A DNA stretch of 64,000 nt from FEN-299 sp963717945 (GTDB lineage: Bacteria > Acidobacteriota > Vicinamibacteria > Vicinamibacterales > Fen-181). Under the pieces are notes generated by a model. That model did not search any database, was not told where the DNA came from, and worked only from the letters and a program-made list of their open reading frames with translations. The translations under genes and the position numbers were made by a program. The stretch spans positions 558,001 through 622,000 of the forward strand of contig CAVQXT010000001.1 in NCBI GenBank assembly GCA_963717945.1, read 5' to 3'. Shown here in pieces: positions 1 through 6,112 of this stretch (the first letter of the stretch is position 1; each line of letters opens with the position of its first letter).

Positions 1-201
1 GTAAACGACGATGTCGCGGTTGCGCGAGAACTGCGCGGCGTCGATCGCTCCAGGCCTCATGCGCAGAGCGCCCGGTAACTGTACTGTGCTGTGCTCGAAG
101 GGGTACTTCAGGCGGACGTCGAGGATCGTCGGCTTGGCGGACGCGTCCTGACTCTCGAGCCGTTGCTTGAGATCTTCCTTGCTGATACGTGGGACGGGCA
201 T
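1..201 (-). CDS. Rhodanese-like domain protein, partial at left edge
   Basis: The reverse strand opens with ATG at 201 and stays open to the window edge, giving 67 N-terminal residues. The visible part has the start of a rhodanese fold: TILDVRLKYPFEHSTVQLPG resembles the usual 'liDvR...Eya.GHIpGA' pattern near the first strand and helix. Rhodanese domains move sulfane sulfur or act as inactive binding modules. The active-site Cys loop would lie beyond the edge, so catalytic status cannot be judged. No signal peptide is evident, so a cytoplasmic protein is likely. It is divergent from the tRNA gene that follows. Confidence 0.7.
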   Translation of the reverse strand, partial: MPVPRISKEDLKQRLESQDASAKPTILDVRLKYPFEHSTVQLPGALRMRPGAIDAAQFSRNRDIVVY

Positions 202-258
202 GGGGTATTGTCCCTGCCGGATGCCGGCGCCGTCAAGCAGAGCCGGAGGCGGCTCGCG

Positions 259-288
259 TTGCGGGAGCCGACACGGCCGTGTTAGAAT
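259..288 (+). promoter_or_regulatory. Candidate sigma70 promoter for tRNA-Ala
   Basis: TTGCGG (259-264) and TAGAAT (283-288) are separated by 18 bases, about 40 bases upstream of the tRNA. The -35 match is moderate and the -10 match good. Position and polarity fit transcription of the tRNA gene; this is inference from motif matches only. Confidence 0.4.
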
Positions 289-328
289 CAACAGTCCTGT
301 CGGGGCTCCGACGGGATTCCTAGAGAGT

Positions 329-400
<72 letters not shown>

Positions 401-404
<4 letters not shown>

Positions 405-437
405 ACTTTCGCCTGGAGATCCGCGGCGAAAGTTGGT
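401..437 (+). terminator. Perfect 13-bp hairpin starting in the tRNA CCA end
   Basis: ACCAACTTTCGCC (401-413) is repeated exactly in inverted form at 425-437 with an 11-base loop. The left arm begins with the tRNA's own ACCA tail. It could terminate tRNA transcription or shape 3' processing. There is no T-run after the stem, so a classical Rho-independent terminator is not demonstrated. Confidence 0.5.
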
Positions 438-774
438 GTCTCGCCGAAGCCACGAAGTGGCGAAGGCGGACCTCAGTCGCCCGCCTGCACACGCGCACTC
501 GCCACCGAGAGTTGCGCGAGCAGTGTGGCCACTCGGTCCATCATCCCGTCGTAGACCTCTCCGTCAGCGTCGTGGCCACCAGCTCCCGTGCCCTGTCGCG
601 GGTGGTCTGGTCGGGACCCGGCACGACCGCGGCCGGCGGGCTCGCGCAAGGTGCGGTCATGCCAGCCGTTGCGGGCGGCTCGCCCAGACCGTGTCGCGGG
701 GCCCGCGACGCGCTATCATAGGCACCGGCCTCGACTCCCCTCGGACAATCCACCGCCTGAAATGGGAGGGCGCG
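405..774. other. Intergenic stretch without a convincing gene
   Basis: This 370-base spacer between the tRNA and the SnoaL-like gene holds the CCA-overlapping hairpin (401-437) and one copy of a dispersed hairpin repeat (440-469). Short open frames on both strands have no start-site support and no recognisable domain. The reverse strand between 473 and 660 has weakly protein-like text split over two frames, which might be a gene remnant, but I cannot support a call. Confidence 0.5.
440..469. repeat. Dispersed CTCGCCGAAGC...GCGAAGGCGG hairpin repeat, copy 1
   Basis: CTCGCCGAAGC (440-450) is followed after nine bases by GCGAAGGCGG (460-469). CGCC pairs with GGCG and GC with GC, leaving a symmetric GAA/GAA internal loop. 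The same two half-sites occur at 14388-14414 inside a coding region, so this is a dispersed element rather than a chance palindrome. Confidence 0.55.
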
Positions 775-1203
775 ATGACCAGCGACCAAATCACGGCGTT
801 TATCGGGCGGCATGCCAACGGGTGGAACCAAAGGAACCCGGATTCGCTGTGCCACGACCATGCCGAGGTCGGGGTGATCGTGAGCCCCATGTTTGGCCGC
901 GTCCAGGGCCGACCGCAGATCCGCGTGACGTACGCCGCTCTCTTCGAGGTCTTTCCCGACTGGCAGGTCCGTTTCGACATACCGATCGTGGACGGCAACC
1001 GTCTGGCTGTGTGCTTCTCGGTCACCGCCACGCACAAGGGCGACCTGATGGGCCTTGCGGGGACCGGCAGGCGGTGCGCGTTCGAAGGAGCATCGCATTT
1101 CGAACTTGGCGCCGACTTCCTCATCCGCGAGGAGCGGCGAGTCTACGATCTCACAGGATTATTGACGCAGCTCGGCGTCCTGCGGGTGCGGCCGGCGCGG
1201 TAG
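775..1203 (+). CDS. SnoaL-like / ester cyclase family protein
   Basis: 142 residues, starting at an ATG preceded by GGGAGGGCG. Length and layout match the NTF2-like SnoaL family: an N-terminal helix (residues 4-20), then a loop with RVQGRPQIR typical of 'G.e.ir' in this fold, a helix with FEVFPDWQVRFD, and a curved sheet rich in G and H. These proteins bind small hydrophobic ligands; some are cyclases or isomerases and many have no known substrate. No signal peptide is seen. The neighbours give no pathway hint, so a specific reaction cannot be assigned. Confidence 0.75.
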   Translation: MTSDQITAFIGRHANGWNQRNPDSLCHDHAEVGVIVSPMFGRVQGRPQIRVTYAALFEVFPDWQVRFDIPIVDGNRLAVCFSVTATHKGDLMGLAGTGRRCAFEGASHFELGADFLIREERRVYDLTGLLTQLGVLRVRPAR

Positions 1204-1275
1204 AAGATTGTCGGCCGCTACGAGTGTCGATCTCCGAGACGGCGCGAGGCCGGCGAACGAGAGAAAGGACTCCAG

Positions 1276-1644
1276 ATGCCGAAGGATCACGTTCCGCCGA
1301 AGCTCCCGAGGCGGAAGGAAGGCGGCTCGGGCGAGGCTGGCAGAAATGAGGCGGAACGGTTCAGGCGGTTGGCCGAGGAAGCGCGGGAGGTCCGCGACCA
1401 GCATCGTGAGGCGCTCGAGACCGTCCGCCAGGCGCAGGAGCGCCTGCGGGTCACCGGCGAGGCGGCGCGGATCGCGGGCGAGGAGGCACGGGCGGCCGCC
1501 GAAGAGGCCCGCCAAGCGACGCTGAGCGCCGTGCACGCGACCGCTGAGGCGCTGGCGTCGACGCTCGATGGCATGAAGGTCGTGGAAGAGATGCGACGGA
1601 CCCTCCGGGATTTGCGAGACGTGGCCGGCGGCCTCTCCAACTGA
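1276..1644 (+). CDS. Small charged coiled-coil protein
   Basis: 122 residues from an ATG preceded by AGAAAGGACT. The N-terminal 25 residues are basic and disordered. Residues about 28-85 form a long Glu/Arg/Ala-rich heptad-like helix (EEAREVRDQHREALETV and EAARIAGEEARAAAEEAR), and a shorter helix closes the protein. No catalytic motif, signal peptide or membrane segment is visible. I do not recognise a family; the composition suggests a cytoplasmic scaffold or polymer-forming helix. The good ribosome-binding site and clean codon use make it likely to be real. Confidence 0.6.
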   Translation: MPKDHVPPKLPRRKEGGSGEAGRNEAERFRRLAEEAREVRDQHREALETVRQAQERLRVTGEAARIAGEEARAAAEEARQATLSAVHATAEALASTLDGMKVVEEMRRTLRDLRDVAGGLSN

Positions 1645-1711
1645 GCCCTGAGGTGACCGGCCACCGCCCTGCAGGCGCGTGGCCGGCAATACACGAGCAA
1701 TCGCCGTTTCG

Positions 1712-2374
1712 TTACATCAGGACCTTGATCACGACGCGGCGGTTCTGCGCGCGGCCATCCCTGGTCGTATTCGGCGACACCGGATTGTCGGGGCCGTAGC
1801 TGATCACGCTGATCCTGAACAGCGGGATCTGGTACTGCTCGTAGATGTAGCGCTGGACGGCCTCCGCGCGCGCGAGCCCCAGCTTCATGTTGTAGTCGCG
1901 CGACCCCACGTTGTCCGTGTAGCCTTCGACGGTGAAGTAGTTGCCGTTCGGGTTGGCCAGCAGCGGCTTCACCAGGTCGTCGATCTTGGCCTTCGCCGAG
2001 TCGGGCAGCACCGCGCTGTCGAACTTGAAGTTGCCCTGGTCCTCGCTGAGCGTCACCTGGTAGAGGATCCGCTTGGTCTTCTGGTCGACGGCGTCAGCCT
2101 TGGTCACCGCCGTGCCGGCCGTCGTCTGCGCGCCGGCCGCGGCCGTGTTCGCCGCCGCCGCCTTCTGATCGACCGCGCCGATCTTCACGTTGGCGTCGGC
2201 GATGGCGGCCTCGTTCTTGCGGGTCCGCTCCTGCGTCTCCTCGAGCGACTTGGAAACCGACTCCACCTTGTCGTTTACCTGGCCGACGCGCTCCTTGACG
2301 AAGTTCTTGGTCGCACACGCGGTGGACCCGGCCGCCAGCGCGGCCACGGAAACGGCGACTACAAGCAGTCTCAT
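1712..2374 (-). CDS. OmpA-family peptidoglycan-associated lipoprotein
   Basis: 220 residues. The start at 2374 is chosen because AAGGAGG lies just upstream; longer frames lack one. A hydrophobic signal (residues 3-18) ends in GSTAC, a plausible though imperfect lipobox. Residues about 25-105 are coiled coil, which would span from the outer membrane into the periplasm. Residues about 110-220 form an OmpA/MotB domain with FTVEGYTDNVG and the NRRVVIKV end that line the diaminopimelate-binding pocket. It probably tethers the outer membrane to peptidoglycan. It lies 14 bases downstream of the VWA gene on the same strand, so co-transcription is likely. Confidence 0.88.
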   Translation of the reverse strand: MRLLVVAVSVAALAAGSTACATKNFVKERVGQVNDKVESVSKSLEETQERTRKNEAAIADANVKIGAVDQKAAAANTAAAGAQTTAGTAVTKADAVDQKTKRILYQVTLSEDQGNFKFDSAVLPDSAKAKIDDLVKPLLANPNGNYFTVEGYTDNVGSRDYNMKLGLARAEAVQRYIYEQYQIPLFRISVISYGPDNPVSPNTTRDGRAQNRRVVIKVLM

Positions 2375-2388
2375 AACGTGCCTCCTTA

Positions 2389-3363
2389 TTACCTGCGATT
2401 GACGGGCTCGAAACGATCGGTTCCTGACGGTCCCACGACATAGCCGCCGCGCGCCCTGACCACCAGTTGGCGGTTCCTGGTGCGCACCTCGAGCGGGTGC
2501 CACCCGGGCCGGCTGGCTGACTCGAACGCGATGAGATACTGATGGCGGAGTTCTTCGACAATCTGCCGGGCGGCCAGGCCGGTCTGCGCCGTGGCGCTGG
2601 TCACGAAGAACGCCCCGCCAGTCCGGCGCGCGAGGTCGCCCAGGTCACCGACAGGGACCGGGCTCTCGGTGCTCACCGCCGTGGACGCGCCCGCGTGATC
2701 GAGCGGAGACACCACGGCCATGACGTAGACGGGAACGTCGATCGAGCTCGCGATACCGGACGCTTCGGCCGGTGAGAGCTGGCTGTGGTTGTCCAGACCG
2801 TCGGTCAGCACGATTACTGCGCGATGCGAGTTGGGCCGGGTGGCGACGACCTTCGCCGTCGCGGCAATCGCGTCGTTCAGCGAGGTCATGCCGAACGGCG
2901 CCACGCCGAACAGCAGTCGCTCCAGCGTTCCATCCTCCCGATAGGGGGCGAACGGCTCGAGCTGGTGAAGCGCCGTGTCGAACGAGTAGATCGCCAGTTC
3001 GTCGCGCCCGGCCTGCAGCCACGCCAGGACCTGCCGTGCGGCCAGCCGGGCCGACTCGACCTTCGCGGCCACCTCCATGCTGCCGCTGAGGTCGAACAGG
3101 AGGGCGACGCTGACCGCCGCGCGCTCGGCCCGGAAGTCCGTGATCGGACGGCGCTCGCCGGTGTCGAGCACCTCGAAGTCCTTCTGGACCAGATCGGTCA
3201 CGAGCCCGCCCGTCTGGTCCCGAACGACGGCACTGACCAGCACCCTGTCGATGCCGGCCCTGAACATCAGGCCGGCGGGCGGTGCGGCGGCAGGCGTCTG
3301 CCCGGACGCCGCTCGACCGGCGACCAGTGTCAGCACGACGATCAATCCGTGGATCCACCGCAT
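2389..3363 (-). CDS. Secreted VWFA-related domain protein (acidobacterial type)
   Basis: 324 residues with a signal peptide (1-21). A beta-sheet preamble (about 32-80) resembles the 'vl..Vv.d..G.lv.dL...dF.v.d.g' lead-in of the acidobacterial VWFA-related family. The von Willebrand A domain follows, with the MIDAS motif DLSGSM (Asp91) and a later TDGLDN loop. Such proteins bind a divalent cation and partner proteins at the cell surface; the partner here is unknown. A beta-rich tail ends in GGYVVG. The gene is followed by the OmpA-type lipoprotein gene on the same strand, which suggests an envelope role. Confidence 0.85.
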   Translation of the reverse strand: MRWIHGLIVVLTLVAGRAASGQTPAAAPPAGLMFRAGIDRVLVSAVVRDQTGGLVTDLVQKDFEVLDTGERRPITDFRAERAAVSVALLFDLSGSMEVAAKVESARLAARQVLAWLQAGRDELAIYSFDTALHQLEPFAPYREDGTLERLLFGVAPFGMTSLNDAIAATAKVVATRPNSHRAVIVLTDGLDNHSQLSPAEASGIASSIDVPVYVMAVVSPLDHAGASTAVSTESPVPVGDLGDLARRTGGAFFVTSATAQTGLAARQIVEELRHQYLIAFESASRPGWHPLEVRTRNRQLVVRARGGYVVGPSGTDRFEPVNRR

Positions 3364-3525
3364 TACCCATGGAGGTTACCTGGCTCTGCCGTGGGATTCT
3401 GCTCACAACTGCACACTGCTCGCCTGCGCCGCCCCCATGAGCGTGAAATGGCTTCCGGGACGAGATGGCGTCGATGGACGCGGGGTTGCGGCCAAGCGTG
3501 TCGCGCGTGCACGCGCGGAAACGAA

Positions 3526-3816
3526 TTACGCACAAGGCGTCGGGCCGGTGGAGCACCCGCAGTCGGGCGGGCCGCCCGCCACCAGTCCGGCCAGCACTCC
3601 CGCCGCGCACCCTACGCCGGACCGCACGGTGATGGCCCCCATCTCGCAGTTCCTGGCGCAGGCGCCGCATTCCATGCAGGCCCCGCGGTCAGCCATGACG
3701 GCCCGCTTGTTCTCCATGACGAAAACGGCATGAGGGCACACCTCGGCGCACGACCCGCAGCCGTTGCAGCGGGCGGCGTCGAACCTCAGGGTCACCGCGT
3801 TCTCGAGGTATCTCAT
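3526..3816 (-). CDS. hgcB: HgcB, 2[4Fe-4S] ferredoxin for mercury methylation
   Basis: 96 residues, the usual HgcB length. Two CX2CX2CX3C clusters are present: C17, C20, C23, C27 (RCNGCGSCAEVCP) and C47, C50, C53, C57 in ACMECGACARNC, whose CMECGAC core is the HgcB signature. A further Cys70 follows (VGCAAG), and the tail has C86, C88 and C95; in studied HgcB an extra Cys and a C-terminal Cys pair are needed for methylation. HgcB is thought to reduce the corrinoid of HgcA and help deliver Hg(II). The ATG overlaps the hgcA stop as ATGA with GGAGG upstream, so translation is coupled. Confidence 0.95.
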   Translation of the reverse strand: MRYLENAVTLRFDAARCNGCGSCAEVCPHAVFVMENKRAVMADRGACMECGACARNCEMGAITVRSGVGCAAGVLAGLVAGGPPDCGCSTGPTPCA

Positions 3817-4913
3817 ACCGTTCCTCCGTAAAGGGCCGTGGCCCAGAGACCGAGCCCGACCAGGGCGGCCGCGATCTGCAGCGGCACGGCCACGCGCATC
3901 TCGCGCAGAACGCCCGACAGCGACGTATAGGTGGACGAACCGGTGAAGTTCATGACGACGAAGCTGGTGAGCGCCGGGATGAGCAGCGCCCACGCGGCCG
4001 TCGCGAGCCACGAGGCGTGGAACGCGGCCGAGGGCCATCCGAGCACGGCGAGCGCGAGGGCCACGACGCCTCCGAGCGCCGCACCCTTGAGCGCGAAGGC
4101 GCGCCCGGGCAGCCAGGGCAGGAGCAGGGGACCGAGCACCGCGCCGCACAGGAACGCCAGCAGCGTGAGCGCCGCGGCCGCGCTCCCAAGAGATCCCGCG
4201 CGAGCCATCGACAGGCCGTGAGGGCCGATGCTCCCGATCACGAGCAGGGCAGCAGCCGCGACGAGCGGGTACCTGGCGCCCGTCACGACTTCGACGGGAA
4301 TCAGCACCGCCCGATCGCGCATCCGGTACCGCACCTGGCGCATGTCCGGCGTGGCTTTCATCCGCGCGTCGAGAAACCGGGCGATGTCAGCGGCACAAGC
4401 GGGCCCGTACACCACGCGGAACCCCGTACGCCGCCTGACCTCGTGCGCCGCCACGCCGGGCGCGGCGAGCTGTGGAAGGACGAGCTTGCGGTGGGAGACC
4501 ACCGACGACAGGTCCGCCAACTCCACCCACCGGACGACCTCGTCGGTGCTGAAGAGCCCTTTACCCGCCGCGCACCAGACGTTGATGCCGTGGGTGTCCA
4601 GGACCAGGATCCACGCGTCCCGGCCGGCCAGCGAACGCCGCAGGTGGTCGAAACTCAGTTTGTAGTTGGACGAGACGAGCACCGGCGCGTCCGGGCCCGG
4701 CCGGCCGACGGCGAACAGGCCCGGGCGCACGCGGTAATTCATCCGCCGGATGCCGCAGCGCACGCGGATGGCGCCGAGCCGGTCGCGCCAGGTCATGGCG
4801 GTCCCAACCGTCGCCACCCCTCGCAGAATGGGGCGGCCGAGGCTCACGGGGATGGACGAGCAGCCGCAGGAGGTGCCGCACGTCGGCGGCTTGGGGTCGG
4901 TGGCGTTCGTCAT
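3813..4913 (-). CDS. hgcA: HgcA, corrinoid mercury methyltransferase
   Basis: 366 residues. The cap-helix signature NVWCAAGK is at 111-118; Cys114 is the residue that ligates cobalt in characterised HgcA. Residues about 50-200 form the CFeSP-like corrinoid-binding domain, including a VVYGPA stretch near 167-172. About five membrane helices follow (207-230, 240-260, 270-292, 300-320, 342-361), and the family-typical NFTGSSTYTSLSG lies at 322-334. HgcA transfers a methyl group from methylcobalamin to Hg(II), giving methylmercury. The N-terminus has an added Cys cluster (C12, C16, C18) of unknown role. AGGAG precedes the ATG. The gene is followed without a gap by hgcB and is divergent from an ArsR-type regulator. 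Confidence 0.95.
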   Translation of the reverse strand: MTNATDPKPPTCGTSCGCSSIPVSLGRPILRGVATVGTAMTWRDRLGAIRVRCGIRRMNYRVRPGLFAVGRPGPDAPVLVSSNYKLSFDHLRRSLAGRDAWILVLDTHGINVWCAAGKGLFSTDEVVRWVELADLSSVVSHRKLVLPQLAAPGVAAHEVRRRTGFRVVYGPACAADIARFLDARMKATPDMRQVRYRMRDRAVLIPVEVVTGARYPLVAAAALLVIGSIGPHGLSMARAGSLGSAAAALTLLAFLCGAVLGPLLLPWLPGRAFALKGAALGGVVALALAVLGWPSAAFHASWLATAAWALLIPALTSFVVMNFTGSSTYTSLSGVLREMRVAVPLQIAAALVGLGLWATALYGGTV

Positions 4914-4990
4914 GGCTCGGGTCTCCTGTCGGCCGGCCAGGAGCGGGTTGCACCAGCCGGCCTCGCTATATGCGCGCAGGCGAATATGTA

Positions 4991-5018
4991 TTGACTATAG
5001 GACCCTCATATATATATG
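4991..5018 (+). promoter_or_regulatory. Candidate sigma70 promoter for the arsR-type gene
   Basis: TTGACT (4991-4996) is followed after 16 bases by TATATG (5013-5018), pointing towards the regulator gene at 5065. The -10 could shift by a few bases within the TATATATA run. It overlaps the opposing hgcA promoter almost completely. Confidence 0.5.
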
Positions 5019-5022
5019 TCAA
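4994..5022 (-). promoter_or_regulatory. Near-consensus sigma70 promoter for hgcAB
   Basis: On the reverse strand TTGACA (5022-5017) is followed after exactly 17 bases by TATAGT (4999-4994). It points towards hgcA and would leave a leader of roughly 75 bases. This is one of the two best sigma70 matches in the window. It shares its sequence with the oppositely directed regulator promoter and with the putative operator. Confidence 0.7.
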
Positions 5023-5064
5023 CAAGAATATGTGTGCTACCATGCCGGCGTGGGAGGGGCCCTG

Positions 5065-5484
5065 ATGCCGGGTCGAGAGGTGACGGCGATGGAGCGGCTG
5101 TTCGCCGGGCTCGCGGACCGCACGCGTCTGCGGCTGCTGAACCTGATGGCCGACCAGGAGGTCTGCGTCTGCTATTTCGTCGAGGTGCTGCGCGCGCCGC
5201 AGCCGACGATTTCCAGGCACCTGGCCTACTTGCGGCGAGCCGGCCTGGTCGAAGCGCGGCGCGAGGGCAAGTGGATGCACTACCGGGTCGCGGTCCCGGA
5301 GAATCCTCTGGCGCGCCAGGTGCTCGTCGACACGATGCGCTGGCTGTCCGAGGACAGGGAGATGCGCCGCGACCGCGCCGGCTTGCGGCGCGCCTGCTGC
5401 GCGCCCCGGCGGCTCGTTCGTCTGCTCAAGGCGCCGCTGCCGGGCCCGGCGCCACCGGCTATCCCAACGGCCCGATCGTCATAA
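5065..5484 (+). CDS. ArsR/SmtB-family metalloregulator divergent from hgcAB
   Basis: 139 residues. ATG at 5065 is chosen because GGGAGGGG lies upstream; Met9 is an alternative. The winged-helix core has FAGLADRTRLRLLNLM, a recognition helix region QPTISRHLAYLRRAGLVE, and a wing REGKWMHYRV. Cys34-Val-Cys36 matches the alpha3 CVC metal-thiolate site of ArsR-type As(III)/Sb(III) sensors, and a second Cys pair (111-112) follows in a basic tail. Such repressors leave DNA when metal binds. Its position facing hgcAB across overlapping promoters suggests metal- or metalloid-controlled hgc expression; which metal is unknown. Confidence 0.88.
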   Translation: MPGREVTAMERLFAGLADRTRLRLLNLMADQEVCVCYFVEVLRAPQPTISRHLAYLRRAGLVEARREGKWMHYRVAVPENPLARQVLVDTMRWLSEDREMRRDRAGLRRACCAPRRLVRLLKAPLPGPAPPAIPTARSS

Positions 5485-5560
5485 TGGCGAGGTTGCTTCC
5501 CCCCTTCTGGTAACCTCTTGACGTCGATCGGTCATGTCCCCTCGAGGAAGGGGGTCCGCC

Positions 5561-6112
5561 ATGCTGCTGAGCGCCGCGCTCCTCTCTCTGGCCGTCATGG
5601 TTCCGGCGTCCGACCCGCAGTCGGCCTCACCCGACAGCAGCCCGCCGTATTCACTGGAAGGCGTGAGAAGGGCAGCCGCACGCCCGACGCGCCCGCCTGC
5701 CGAGCCGGGCCCCGTCGAGCGCGGCGTCTCCAAGTATCGCCTGGCCATCGACACCTGGGATGTGACCTACAGCCCCTGCTCGCAGCTCGTGATCGTCTGC
5801 CAGCCGGCGTGGCGAGGGGGCGCCCACCCCACCTGGAACGACGAGTACCTGAACATGACGCAACCCAACCTCGGGTTCCCATATGGCGCCGCGCCGAGCA
5901 ACAAGGACCGGGTGATGGCCATGAGTTCCAGCGTCGGTTTCGCGCTGGCGTTCCAGGGCGTCACCAAGCTGGTCCACAAGGCCGTCGGGAACCGCCGCCA
6001 GAACAAGGTGAAGAAGATCCGGTCCGAGATCGCGGCCGAACTGGAGGCGCTGGAGCGGGCCAACCAGGCGGCCCGAGAGGCTGGCCCCGCCGTCAGGAAG
6101 CCGCCCCGGTGA
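5561..6112 (+). CDS. Hypothetical secreted protein
   Basis: 183 residues from an ATG with GAGGAAGGGGG upstream. A signal peptide (MLLSAALLSLAVMVPAS) leads into a low-complexity Pro/Ser segment. A middle domain contains DVTYSPCSQLVIVCQP and NMTQPNLGFPYGAAPSN, including a Cys pair that could form a disulfide. The C-terminal third is a basic then acidic helix (KIRSEIAAELEALERANQ). I recognise no family. The last 20 bases overlap the 3' end of the convergent SpoIIE gene. A periplasmic or extracellular location is likely. Confidence 0.6.
   Translation: MLLSAALLSLAVMVPASDPQSASPDSSPPYSLEGVRRAAARPTRPPAEPGPVERGVSKYRLAIDTWDVTYSPCSQLVIVCQPAWRGGAHPTWNDEYLNMTQPNLGFPYGAAPSNKDRVMAMSSSVGFALAFQGVTKLVHKAVGNRRQNKVKKIRSEIAAELEALERANQAAREAGPAVRKPPR

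Larger units (their letters stand above)
4982..5033. promoter_or_regulatory. Putative ArsR-type operator in AT-rich hgc/arsR spacer
   Basis: This roughly 50-base island is far more AT-rich than its surroundings. It holds a direct repeat GAATATGT (4982-4989 and 5026-5033) flanking a perfect 12-base palindrome CATATATATATG (5007-5018). ArsR/SmtB proteins usually bind AT-rich dyads that overlap promoters, and both candidate promoters lie within this island. Operator function is inferred from position and symmetry. Confidence 0.55.

Noticed and set aside
473..660. Reverse-strand protein-like text split over two frames, possibly a gene remnant
   Set aside because: No start codon with a ribosome-binding site, no recognisable domain, and the split needs an assumed frameshift.
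3526..5484. Interpreting hgcA/hgcB as an ordinary CFeSP/ferredoxin pair of the acetyl-CoA pathway
   Set aside because: The NVWCAAGK motif with a C-terminal five-helix membrane domain and the CMECGAC ferredoxin are specific to HgcAB, and no other acetyl-CoA pathway gene is nearby.
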